Assembly: GCA_027325475.1 (NCBI GenBank)
Contig: DAIEFO010000099.1
Location: 1 to 7,849, forward strand
Source: Desulfobacteraceae bacterium
GTDB lineage: Bacteria > Desulfobacterota > Desulfobacteria > Desulfobacterales > Desulfatirhabdiaceae
Length of the DNA stretch: 7,849 nt
Direction: 5' to 3'
A program made the translations under genes and the position numbers. A model generated the notes under the pieces. The model searched no databases. It had not been told where the DNA came from and saw only the letters and a program-made list of their open reading frames with translations. Shown one piece after another: positions 1 through 7,474 of the stretch (positions are counted from its first letter, which is position 1; each line of letters begins with the position of its first letter).

Positions 1-1508
1 ATGCGCTAAGAAATCTGGATGAAAGCGGAATCGTAATGCTGGGGGCGGAAGTTGCGCCAGGAGATATTTTAGTAGGAAAAATTACCCCAAAAGGGGAGAC
101 GCAATTATCTCCAGAGGAAAAGCTCCTGCGAGCTATTTTTGGTGAAAAAGCCGGGGATGTCAAAGATACCTCTTTGCGCGTTCCTCCTGGAATTCAGGGG
201 ATTGTGATTGACGCCAAGATATTTTCCCGTCGCGGCGTCGATAAAGATGATCGTACACGCCAGATTGAAGATGCGGAGATCGCGCTTCTGGAACGGAACA
301 TGAAAGACGAGCTTTCGGTGATTCAGGAAGTTGTTGAGGCCAGGCTTGTCGGACTATTGAAAGGGCAGAGTTGCAGTACGGTTTTCAAAAAGGGTAAAAA
401 ACTCTTGTTGCCCAAGGGAACGCCTATTGCTGAAACCGATATTGTTCATGTTCCTGTGGAACAGTTTGAAGGGATTGTGCTGGAAAATGCGGAAGTGACG
501 GAACAGGTCCACCAGCTTCTGGAAAACTATCGTGGACAGTGTGAACAGTGCCGTGCCAATTTTGAAAGACAGGCAACCCGTTTTGAAAAAGGCGATGACC
601 TGGCGCCGGGTGTCATCAAGATGGTGAAAGTATATGTCGCCATGAAGCGTAAACTCTCTGTCGGGGATAAAATGGCGGGGAGGCATGGTAACAAAGGGGT
701 CGTGTCGCGGATTTTACCTGAGGAAGATCTGCCGTATTTTGCGGATGGTACCCCTGTGGACATGGTGTTGAATCCGCTGGGTGTGCCTTCACGTATGAAT
801 GTGGGACAGGTGCTTGAAATTCATTTGGGGCTTGCCGCTAAAGGGCTGGGGCAACAACTGAACCGATTGGTCGAACAGCAGAAGTTGACTGCGCTGAGAG
901 AAAAATTTGCAGAAATTTTTTCTTCCATATCTGAAGATGATCAACAGGTTCGTCGAAATGTATCCGCCATGAATGACGATGAACTGGCAGCGTTTGCACG
1001 CCAGTTCAAAAATGGTGTGCCCATGGCGACACCCGTATTTGATGGCGCCAAGGAATCGGAAATTAAAGATCTCCTTGAAGTGGCCGGGCTGGACAGATCT
1101 GCACAGTGTACACTTTATGACGGACGCACCGGAGAACCATTCAGGGAAAAAATTACCGTAGGCGCCATGTATATGCTGAAGTTGCACCATCTCGTGGATG
1201 ACAAGATACATGCCAGATCCATAGGGCCTTATTCTTTGGTGACTCAGCAGCCGCTGGGTGGCAAAGCTCAATTCGGTGGTCAGCGGCTGGGCGAAATGGA
1301 GGTCTGGGCGATGGAGGCGTATGGCGCATCCCACGCCTTGCAGGAATTTCTGACTGTCAAATCGGACGATATGGCCGGCCGAACCCGCATGTATGAAAAA
1401 ATCGTAAAAGGCCAGAATTCGCTGGAACCTGGCATACCGGAATCCTTCAAAGTGCTGACCAATGAACTGATGAGCCTGGGGCTGGATGTCACGCTGATTG
1501 AAGACTGA
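1..1508 (+). CDS. rpoB: RNA polymerase beta subunit, C-terminal part (cut by left edge)
   Basis: This is the beta subunit of RNA polymerase, which forms one pincer and part of the active centre and clamps on beta'. The frame is open from base 3 (ALRNLDESGIV...), so the gene starts outside the window and the ATG at 36 is internal. About 501 residues are present, roughly the last 37% of a typical beta subunit. Visible landmarks are LDESGIV and GDILVGK with KGETQLSPEEKLLRAIFGEK (flap region), GDKMAGRHGNKG at about 663-698 with the two active-site lysines (codons 669 and 693), NPLGVPSRMN, ATPVFDGAKE, and the C-terminal anchor YSLVTQQPLGGKAQFGGQR. Between about 330 and 590 lies a lineage-variable insertion (KKGKKLLLPKGTPI, then a helical stretch) where E. 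coli also has an insert. It holds a CEQC pair (540-551). The end, LGLDVTLIED then TGA, is normal. It is followed by rpoC after 241 nt. Confidence 0.98.
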   Translation, partial: ALRNLDESGIVMLGAEVAPGDILVGKITPKGETQLSPEEKLLRAIFGEKAGDVKDTSLRVPPGIQGIVIDAKIFSRRGVDKDDRTRQIEDAEIALLERNMKDELSVIQEVVEARLVGLLKGQSCSTVFKKGKKLLLPKGTPIAETDIVHVPVEQFEGIVLENAEVTEQVHQLLENYRGQCEQCRANFERQATRFEKGDDLAPGVIKMVKVYVAMKRKLSVGDKMAGRHGNKGVVSRILPEEDLPYFADGTPVDMVLNPLGVPSRMNVGQVLEIHLGLAAKGLGQQLNRLVEQQKLTALREKFAEIFSSISEDDQQVRRNVSAMNDDELAAFARQFKNGVPMATPVFDGAKESEIKDLLEVAGLDRSAQCTLYDGRTGEPFREKITVGAMYMLKLHHLVDDKIHARSIGPYSLVTQQPLGGKAQFGGQRLGEMEVWAMEAYGASHALQEFLTVKSDDMAGRTRMYEKIVKGQNSLEPGIPESFKVLTNELMSLGLDVTLIED

Positions 1509-1749
1509 ATCCGTTGAAATCAAACAAAGACCATGATCGTCAATCAGGCTATGTGAGTTTTTGGGCAGACCTGTGGTTCACCCTGCAGCAAGGCAATAAG
1601 GGCGCTTCATCTGGTTTTTCTGCCGAAACGATGATCAAAGCACGAAAAGATAATGAGTATATGACACAATGCTCAAGGCCGTTTTTTCGACAGGCATCGA
1701 GTTCCCGGATGCACCTGTCATTGTATCAGGAAATATAAGGAGATAATTT
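1509..1749 (+). other. rpoB-rpoC spacer, no supported gene
   Basis: This 241-nt gap is long for an rpoB-rpoC junction. An open frame from a TTG at 1514 to 1738 crosses most of it. Its predicted 74-residue product resembles nothing I recognise, has no ribosome binding site and is of low-complexity composition, so I do not call it. No clear promoter or T-run terminator is visible. A small imperfect hairpin can form at 1691-1717 (GCATC with GATGC around a 9-nt loop, plus CAG/CTG beyond a 2-nt bulge), about 20 nt ahead of the rpoC ribosome binding site. rpoB and rpoC are presumably still co-transcribed. Confidence 0.7.
1737..1742 (+). promoter_or_regulatory. rpoC ribosome binding site (decides TTG start)
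   Basis: AAGGAG lies 7 nt upstream of the TTG at 1750, a strong Shine-Dalgarno match at ideal spacing. It supports TTG 1750 as the start rather than the in-frame ATG at 1783, which has no such site and would remove the family's conserved N-terminal LYDFFAKP residues. Confidence 0.85.
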
Positions 1750-4700
1750 TTGGAAACGTTATACGATTTTTTCGCAAAACCTATGGATCCTAAACGGTAC
1801 AGTGGTGTTCGGGTTGCCTTGGCATCTCCGGAACAGATACTGAAATGGTCCCATGGTGAGATAAAAAAGCCAGAAACCATTAATTATCGAACATTCAAGC
1901 CGGAGCGTGACGGACTTTTTTGCGCAAAAATTTTTGGCCCGACCAAGGATTATGAGTGCAATTGCGGTAAATATAAAAGAATGAAGCATCGGGGCGTTAT
2001 CTGCGAAAAATGCGGTGTTGAAGTCATTCAATCCAAGGTCCGCCGTGAACGAATGGCTCATATCGAGTTGGCATGTCCTGTTGCACATATCTGGTTTTTG
2101 AAAAGTCTTCCCAGCAAAATAGGAAATTTGTTGGACCTGACGTTGAAAAACCTGGAAAAAGTTCTGTATTTCGACAGCTATATCGTGATCGATCCTAAAG
2201 ACACGACGTTGGCGCGCGGTCAACTGCTGTCTGATGACAAATACAAAGAAGCACTTGAAAATTTCGGCGCGAAATTTGAGGTTGGCATTGGTGCAGAGGC
2301 TATCAAGATATTACTGGACGGGCTCGATCTTCAGTCAATATATCAGCAGTTGCGTACTGAGATTCGCACCAGTAATTCCTCAGCAAAACGTCAGAAGATG
2401 GCGAAACGCCTTAAAATTGTCGATGCGTTCAGACGTTCTGGAATTGATCCAACATGGATGATCATGGATGTTATTCCGGTGCTTCCGCCGGATTTGCGGC
2501 CTTTGGTGCCGCTGGAGGGAGGGCGTTTTGCAACATCGGATTTAAATGACTTATACAGAAGGGTTATCATCCGGAACAACCGTCTGAAGCGTCTGATCGA
2601 GCTGCGCGCGCCGGATATTATCATTCGTAATGAAAAGCGCATGCTTCAGGAGGCCGTGGATGTGCTGTTTGACAACGGCCGTCATGGCCGGGTGATCACT
2701 GGCACCAACAAACGGCCTCTGAAATCTCTCAGCGATACCCTGAAAGGAAAACAGGGTCGATTTCGCCAGAATCTTCTGGGTAAACGTGTTGATTATTCCG
2801 GCAGAACGGTTATTACCGTCGGTCCGAATCTCAGGCTGCACCAATGCGGGCTTCCTAAAAAGATGGCATTGGAATTGTTCAAGCCTTTTGTTTATTATCG
2901 GTTAGAACAAAAAAATCTGGCTCAGACAGTGAAAAGCGCCAAAAAACTGGTTGAAAGTGAAGATCCACAGGTTTGGGATACCCTCGATGAAGTGGTAAGA
3001 GAGTATCCAGTGATGCTCAATCGTGCTCCGACATTGCACCGTTTGGGAATACAGGCGTTTGAGCCGACATTGATCGAAGGAAAGGCGATTCAACTGCATC
3101 CTCTGGTCTGTACAGCCTTCAACGCAGACTTTGATGGAGATCAGATGGCGGTGCATATTCCGCTTTCCGTAGAGTCTCAGATCGAGGCGCGGATACTGAT
3201 GCTTTCCAGCAATAATATTTTGTCTCCGGCCAATGGCAGTCCGATTATTGTTCCCAGTCAGGATATCGTATTGGGGATTTATTACATGACGCGCGGTGTT
3301 GTGGGCGCCAAAGGTGAAGGCATGACGTTTTTCGGGCCCGAAGAAGTGCGTTCTGCGTATGATGCGGGTGCTGCAGCGCTTCATGCCTGGATCACGGTGC
3401 GGATACACGGAAAGCGTATTAAGACAACGGTGGGACGGGTGCTGCTGTGGGAGATCATGCCTAAAGATACCGTCATGGTGCTGCGCCGTGTTATGACGGA
3501 AACGTATGAAGAAGCAGAGCGGGTCAAGCAGGAATATGCCTCCGGAATACCGTTTGCTGAACTGGTCCAAAAATATTCAAAACACCCTGACAAAGCCATC
3601 AAAGGTCTCGTTGGCAAACTCCGCAGTGAAGAATTTAAAAGGGTGTTTGCGGCATCCGATGCCGAAATCGATGCACTGTTTTCTTTGAATCCTGATGATG
3701 TCAGCGATATCATGATGTTTGACGATGCCTACCATATTTTTGTGGTTATTGACCGAATGCCTGAAATTCCATTTGATGTTGTGAACAATGTTATGGACAA
3801 GAAATCGCTCAAGGATCTGGTGGACTATGCCTACCGGAATCTTGGCCCTAAATCGACGGTAATTCTGGCTGACCGCGTCAAGGATATCGGATATCGTTAT
3901 TCAACGGAGGCAGGGCTTTCAATTTCAATCGATGCCATGATCATCCCTGAGAAAAAATCGGAGATTCTGAAAACAGCGGAAGATAAGGTTAAGGAAATCG
4001 AAAAACAATATACGGAAGGTTTGATTACTCCGGGAGAGAAATACAATAAGGTGGTGGATATCTGGGCAAAGGCTACGGATGATGTAGCTAATGAAATGAT
4101 GGAAGCCATGAAAACGGAAAAAATTGAAAAAGATGGCAAAGCTGTCGCCCAGGAAAGCATGAACCCGATTTATATGATGGCGGATTCCGGCGCCAGGGGC
4201 AGCAAGGACCAGATGCGTCAGCTTGCGGGTATGCGCGGGCTGATGGCGAAACCATCCGGCGAAATTATTGAAACACCTATCACCGCCAATTTCCGTGAAG
4301 GATTGTCCGTGCTTCAGTATTTCATTTCGACACATGGTGCACGGAAAGGGCTTGCGGATACGGCTCTGAAAACGGCCAATTCAGGCTATCTGACCCGTCG
4401 TCTGGCGGATATCGCACAGGATTGCGTGGTCATGGAGCATGACTGCGGAACGCTCATGGGCGTGGATGTGGAACCGCTGACAGAAGGCGGTGAAGTCATT
4501 CAAAGGCTGGGAGATCGTATTCTGGGGCGGGTCGCATGTGAGGATATTTTAGATCCCTATACGGATGAGGTTTTGATTACAGCCGGCACGGAGCTGGATG
4601 AGAATGCCGTTGCAGTCATTGAAAATGCGGGCCTCAAAAAAGTCCGGATACGGAGCGTGTTGACCTGTAAGTCTGGCCACGGGGTCTGCGCCAAATGCTA

Positions 4701-6162
4701 CGGACGAGACCTGGCGCATGGCCGGACTGTTGAAATCGGCCAGGCCGTCGGCATATTGGCGGCGCAGTCCATTGGCGAACCTGGAACGCAGTTGACGATG
4801 CGGACATTTCACATTGGAGGAACGGCGAACCGGCGCGTTGAACAGGCGGACATACGTGCACGGGTGGATGGGATCATCAAATTCGAAGACCTGATTGTTC
4901 AGCGCAACTCAGAAGACAAAGACATCGTTATGAACCGTAAGGGCGGCGAGTTTGCGATTCTCAGCGAAGCAGGCAGAAAGATCGAACATTTTACGGTTAT
5001 TTTCGGGGCAAATGTTCATGTCAAGGATGATCAGAAAGTAAAGGCAGGCGATTTGCTGGCCACCTGGGATCCATTCAGTACGCCCATCATTACGGAAGTA
5101 GATGGGGTCGTGAAGTTTGGCGATATCATGGCCAATAGAACCATGCAGGAAAAAATGGATCCTGTTACCCAAAAATCGAGTCGTACAATTATCGAATCTA
5201 AAAATATCGATGAACGTCCACGAATTTCAATTAAAGACAAGGACGGCAAGACCGCAAAGTTGACCCGATCCAGTGGATGGGCGCGATACATGCTCCCGGT
5301 GGATGCGATCCTGCTGGTGGAAGAAGGCGACACTGTCAAAGCGGGGGATGTCGTTGCCAAACTGCCACGAGCTACCACAAAAACAAAGGATATTACCGGA
5401 GGCCTTCCCAGAGTCGCAGAGTTGTTTGAAGTTCGAAAGCCCAAGGATATTGCTGTTCTCAGTGAGATAGATGGATACGTTTCAATTTCGAAAGGCAGTA
5501 AAAAAGGAAAACAGAAGGTCACCATTACGCCGGTGGATGTGGGTGAAAAGAAAGAATATCTGATTCCGCGTGGGAAGCATATTCATGTGATAGAAGGTGA
5601 TTATGTTCGTGCTGGAGAGCCTCTTATCGGTGGTTCTAAGATCCCTCAGGATATTTTAAACATCAAGGGTGAAATTGAACTGGCGCGGTATCTGGTCAAC
5701 GAAGTTCAGGAAGTTTACAGGCTCCAGGGTGTCCGGATCAATGATAAACACATTGAGGTTATCGTACGGCAGATGATGCGAAGGGTTAAGATCACCGATT
5801 CCGGGGATACTGATTTTATCCAGGATGAACAGGTTGACAAGACAAAATTTCAGGAAGTCAATGCTGATATTGTAGAAAAATCATTTGATGAAGCGGATGA
5901 GTCCGGAAAGATGCTTCAACGAAGGGGGGCTCCTGCGAAAGCAGAACCACTCATTCTCGGCATTACCAAAGCATCTTTGAGTACCGAAAGTTTTATCTCG
6001 GCGGCTTCGTTTCAGGAAACAACCAAGGTTTTGACAGATGCCAGTATTGCCGGTGCTGTTGATCACCTCCGCGGGTTGAAGGAAAATGTCATTATGGGCC
6101 GAACCATTCCCGCGGGAACCGGCTTTCCGGCATATCGTGACGTCAAAATTGACACCGTGTGA
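1750..6162 (+). CDS. rpoC: RNA polymerase beta' subunit with an inserted parvulin-like domain
   Basis: This is the largest RNA polymerase subunit, carrying the catalytic Mg ions; 1470 residues against 1407 in E. coli. In order: N-terminal zinc site C70, C72, C85, C88; clamp and lid (KPETINYRTFKPERDGLFCA, RFRQNLLGKRVDYSGR); active site NADFDGDQM with D460, D462 and D464; pore region to about 571; an extra domain at about 572-671 (separate entry); funnel and rim helices about 739-772; bridge helix from about 806 (IYMMADSGARGS); second zinc site C899, C973, C980, C983; trigger loop QLTMRTFHIGG with M1017, R1018 and H1021; a large trigger-loop insert about 1026-1212 as in proteobacteria; then KDITGGLPRV and the C-terminal domain (ILGITKASLSTESFISAASF) ending GTGFPAYRDVKIDTV. 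All catalytic motifs are intact, so the enzyme should be functional. Start is TTG, chosen for its ribosome binding site and for N-terminal conservation. Confidence 0.98.
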   Translation: METLYDFFAKPMDPKRYSGVRVALASPEQILKWSHGEIKKPETINYRTFKPERDGLFCAKIFGPTKDYECNCGKYKRMKHRGVICEKCGVEVIQSKVRRERMAHIELACPVAHIWFLKSLPSKIGNLLDLTLKNLEKVLYFDSYIVIDPKDTTLARGQLLSDDKYKEALENFGAKFEVGIGAEAIKILLDGLDLQSIYQQLRTEIRTSNSSAKRQKMAKRLKIVDAFRRSGIDPTWMIMDVIPVLPPDLRPLVPLEGGRFATSDLNDLYRRVIIRNNRLKRLIELRAPDIIIRNEKRMLQEAVDVLFDNGRHGRVITGTNKRPLKSLSDTLKGKQGRFRQNLLGKRVDYSGRTVITVGPNLRLHQCGLPKKMALELFKPFVYYRLEQKNLAQTVKSAKKLVESEDPQVWDTLDEVVREYPVMLNRAPTLHRLGIQAFEPTLIEGKAIQLHPLVCTAFNADFDGDQMAVHIPLSVESQIEARILMLSSNNILSPANGSPIIVPSQDIVLGIYYMTRGVVGAKGEGMTFFGPEEVRSAYDAGAAALHAWITVRIHGKRIKTTVGRVLLWEIMPKDTVMVLRRVMTETYEEAERVKQEYASGIPFAELVQKYSKHPDKAIKGLVGKLRSEEFKRVFAASDAEIDALFSLNPDDVSDIMMFDDAYHIFVVIDRMPEIPFDVVNNVMDKKSLKDLVDYAYRNLGPKSTVILADRVKDIGYRYSTEAGLSISIDAMIIPEKKSEILKTAEDKVKEIEKQYTEGLITPGEKYNKVVDIWAKATDDVANEMMEAMKTEKIEKDGKAVAQESMNPIYMMADSGARGSKDQMRQLAGMRGLMAKPSGEIIETPITANFREGLSVLQYFISTHGARKGLADTALKTANSGYLTRRLADIAQDCVVMEHDCGTLMGVDVEPLTEGGEVIQRLGDRILGRVACEDILDPYTDEVLITAGTELDENAVAVIENAGLKKVRIRSVLTCKSGHGVCAKCYGRDLAHGRTVEIGQAVGILAAQSIGEPGTQLTMRTFHIGGTANRRVEQADIRARVDGIIKFEDLIVQRNSEDKDIVMNRKGGEFAILSEAGRKIEHFTVIFGANVHVKDDQKVKAGDLLATWDPFSTPIITEVDGVVKFGDIMANRTMQEKMDPVTQKSSRTIIESKNIDERPRISIKDKDGKTAKLTRSSGWARYMLPVDAILLVEEGDTVKAGDVVAKLPRATTKTKDITGGLPRVAELFEVRKPKDIAVLSEIDGYVSISKGSKKGKQKVTITPVDVGEKKEYLIPRGKHIHVIEGDYVRAGEPLIGGSKIPQDILNIKGEIELARYLVNEVQEVYRLQGVRINDKHIEVIVRQMMRRVKITDSGDTDFIQDEQVDKTKFQEVNADIVEKSFDEADESGKMLQRRGAPAKAEPLILGITKASLSTESFISAASFQETTKVLTDASIAGAVDHLRGLKENVIMGRTIPAGTGFPAYRDVKIDTV
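3463..3762 (+). other. Parvulin (PpiC/rotamase)-like domain inserted in RpoC pore region
   Basis: This is an in-frame segment of RpoC (residues about 572-671). In E. coli beta' the flanking motifs are almost adjacent: WMIVP then KGLPYSIVN, near residues 578-593. Here WEIMP is separated from IPFDVVN by about 101 residues. The extra stretch reads as parvulin: a strand (VLRRVM), a helix with TYEEAERVKQ, then FAELVQKYSKHP matching the family's FAELAKKYS-x-DP, and a C-terminal half FSLNPDDVSD...AYHIFVVIDR, which lines up without gaps to the typical FALKPGEVSD...GYHIIKVEDR. The middle GGDLGWF-type loop is shortened (KGLVGKL). H662 of the YHI motif is kept, but the first family histidine aligns to R580 and the usual Asp/Cys aligns to H612. 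A binding or structural role is therefore likelier than isomerase catalysis. Codon use matches the flanks. The assignment rests on pattern recognition only. Confidence 0.8.
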
Positions 6163-6504
6163 TATAGCTGATTATTTAACAATGAGTGAATAAATTGATG
6201 CCTTCGTAAGAGGTCTATTTTCAGATGCGTTCGAAAAAAGTTCGCAGACAAGATGTGAAAATCATATGTAATATTGAGTATTTATCATATATTGCAACGA
6301 TGAATAACGCAACCTGCAGACTCTTTACGAAGTCATCGATATTGATAAAACGCAGCGTCGCAACATGGTGTTTGCGAAAAACCAAAGTTGTAACAGGACA
6401 TCGGGTCTCCACAGAAAAGGCTTGACATTGTCCACAAATATGTATAAAAGAACTAATTTTACTTTATCCAAGTACTTATTTAGAAGCGATTTTAAGGAAA
6501 AGCA
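6163..6504 (+). other. rpoC-rpsL spacer with promoter, no supported gene
   Basis: This 342-nt region has no convincing coding sequence. A 66-codon frame (6225-6425) lacks a ribosome binding site and resembles nothing I recognise. There is no strong intrinsic terminator after rpoC; the best inverted repeat there (CTTCGTAAG near 6202) has a three-pair stem. A better hairpin occurs at 6359-6376 (CGCAACA, loop TGG, TGTTTGCG with one bulged T), but it is followed by A's, not T's. The right-hand third carries the rpsL promoter and an AT-rich leader of about 50 nt. Confidence 0.75.
6422..6450 (+). promoter_or_regulatory. Putative sigma70 promoter for rpsL-rpsG
   Basis: A perfect -35 hexamer TTGACA (6422-6427) is followed by an AT-rich -10 region. 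TATAAA at 6443-6448 gives a 15-bp spacer; the overlapping TAAAAG at 6445-6450 gives 17 bp. Initiation around 6455 would leave a leader of about 50 nt before the rpsL ATG. It implies that rpsL-rpsG has its own promoter in addition to any read-through from rpoBC. Confidence 0.6.
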
Positions 6505-6876
6505 ATGCCTACAATCAACCAGCTTGTAAGAAAAGGAAGAAAACGGGTCAGCAAGAAGACCACGACGCCTGCCTTAAAAGGGGCTCCTCAGAAAAGAGGT
6601 GTTTGTACGCGCGTGTACACATCAACACCCAAAAAGCCGAACTCAGCGTTGCGTAAGGTGGCCAGGGTAAGGCTTACGACAGGGATCGAAGTTACGGCCT
6701 ATATTCCGGGGATTGGGCATAACCTTCAGGAACACTCTGTGGTTCTGGTGAGAGGCGGGCGCGTCAAAGACCTTCCTGGTGTTCGTTATCACATCATTCG
6801 AGGGACGCTGGATACGCTGGGTGTGGATGATCGAAAGCAGGGGCGTTCCAAATACGGTGCTAAAAAGCCGAAATAA
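6505..6876 (+). CDS. rpsL: 30S ribosomal protein S12
   Basis: This is a small-subunit protein at the decoding centre that monitors codon-anticodon pairing. At 123 residues it is essentially full length (E. coli 124). The start ATG has AAGGAAA at 6494-6500 just upstream. Signature stretches are INQLVRKGR, PQKRGVCTRVYT, TPKKPNSALRKVARVRLT, GHNLQEHSVVLVRGGRVKDL and the C-terminal GRSKYGAKKPK. The residues linked to streptomycin response in E. coli, K43 and K88, are both the wild-type lysine, so no resistance substitution is seen there. D89, the aspartate methylthiolated by RimO in some bacteria, is present within KDLPGVRYH. The first gene after the promoter at 6422, it precedes rpsG by 127 nt. 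Confidence 0.98.
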   Translation: MPTINQLVRKGRKRVSKKTTTPALKGAPQKRGVCTRVYTSTPKKPNSALRKVARVRLTTGIEVTAYIPGIGHNLQEHSVVLVRGGRVKDLPGVRYHIIRGTLDTLGVDDRKQGRSKYGAKKPK

Positions 6877-6922
6877 TTAACAGGTGATCGCTTTCAATCC
6901 GAAATGAATCTGGTGGTTGCAG

Positions 6923-6963
6923 AAAGTTCAGTCTTGGCATCGCGCCGAGGTCAATCTTTTTTT
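6923..6963 (+). terminator. Hairpin plus T-run between rpsL and rpsG (attenuator or S7 control site)
   Basis: CTTGGC (6933-6938) pairs with GCCGAG (6944-6949) around an ATCGC loop. An outer stem AAAGTT (6923-6928) can pair with AA-T-CTTT (6953-6959, one bulged T), putting the stem base against the run of seven T's (6957-6963). This resembles a leaky intrinsic terminator. In E. coli, protein S7 represses its own operon by binding the rpsL-rpsG intercistronic RNA, so this structure may instead or also serve that role. Both readings are inference from base pairing by eye. Confidence 0.4.
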
Positions 6964-6969
6964 GTGAAA
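6957..6969 (+). repeat. 13-nt direct repeat, copy 1 (TTTTTTTGTGAAA)
   Basis: This copy lies in the rpsL-rpsG spacer directly after the hairpin and is identical to 7478-7490 in the rpsG-tuf spacer. Both copies follow an inverted repeat, so it may be a shared terminator-like module; chance is possible because over half of it is a T-run. Confidence 0.6.
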
Positions 6970-7003
6970 CCGTCAAAACTTTAAGTGAAAATGGTGTGCA
7001 ATT

Positions 7004-7474
7004 ATGCCCAGACGCAGAGAAGTCTCAGAACGAGCCATTATTGCAGATGCAAAATATGACAGTAAGCTGGTGGCAAAGTTTATCAAGTCCATTATGGAAG
7101 ATGGCAAAAAAAGCCTGGCAGAATCAATACTCTACAGTGCGTTTGATATTATAGAGAAAAAAACGAACGAAGCTCCATTAAAAATGTTTGAGCAGGCTAT
7201 TGAGAATGTCAGGCCAATGATTGAAGTAAAATCCAGGCGGGTTGGCGGTTCTACGTATCAGGTGCCTACTGAGATACGACCATCGAGGCGAACAGCTCTG
7301 GGGATCAGATGGCTCATCGGTTTTGCGAGGAAGCGGTCTGAGAAAAGTATGGCGGAAAAGCTGGCGGCAGAACTTCTGGATGCAGCGAATAACAGGGGCT
7401 CAACAGCAAAGAAAAAAGAAGATACACATAAAATGGCTGAGGCCAATAAGGCATTTGCGCATTACCGCTGGTAG
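7004..7474 (+). CDS. rpsG: 30S ribosomal protein S7
   Basis: This is a primary 16S rRNA-binding protein that nucleates assembly of the 30S head and lies near the E site. At 156 residues it is the normal bacterial length. Signatures are the N-terminal MPRRREVSER, KFIKSIMEDGKKSLAE, the central NVRPMIEVKSRRVGGSTYQVP, PSRRTALGIRWL, and the C-terminal DTHKMAEANKAFAHYRW. The start is fixed by the conserved MPRR N-terminus. Its ribosome binding site is weak (only GGTG at 6993-6996, 7 nt upstream), consistent with translation being limited or regulated by the upstream RNA structure, as known for S7 in E. coli. It follows rpsL by 127 nt; the usual next gene, fusA, is missing. Confidence 0.98.
   Translation: MPRRREVSERAIIADAKYDSKLVAKFIKSIMEDGKKSLAESILYSAFDIIEKKTNEAPLKMFEQAIENVRPMIEVKSRRVGGSTYQVPTEIRPSRRTALGIRWLIGFARKRSEKSMAEKLAAELLDAANNRGSTAKKKEDTHKMAEANKAFAHYRW

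Noticed and set aside
789..1523. 244-residue open frame on the minus strand inside rpoB
   Set aside because: It is a shadow of rpoB codons: no recognisable family, no ribosome binding site, and a composition typical of antisense translation.
1649..1654. GATAAT as a -10 box for an internal rpoC promoter
   Set aside because: No -35-like hexamer at 15-19 bp upstream.
1514..1738. 74-codon frame filling the rpoB-rpoC spacer
   Set aside because: TTG start without a Shine-Dalgarno, no recognisable motifs, and no membrane or signal segment; the spacer is better described as non-coding.
1783..1785. Alternative ATG start for rpoC
   Set aside because: It lacks a Shine-Dalgarno and would remove conserved N-terminal residues; the TTG at 1750 has AAGGAG at good spacing.
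2902..3570. 222-residue open frame on the minus strand inside rpoC
   Set aside because: It lies opposite highly conserved beta' sequence and shows no protein-like motifs; coincidental antisense frame.
3463..3762. Possibility that the extra RpoC segment is a mobile element, intein or frameshift artefact
   Set aside because: The frame is continuous, there are no intein splice motifs or terminal repeats, codon use matches the flanks, and the segment itself reads as a folded parvulin-like domain.
6225..6425. 66-codon frame in the rpoC-rpsL spacer
   Set aside because: No ribosome binding site, runs into the rpsL promoter, and the product resembles no known ribosomal or other small protein such as an L7Ae-like factor.
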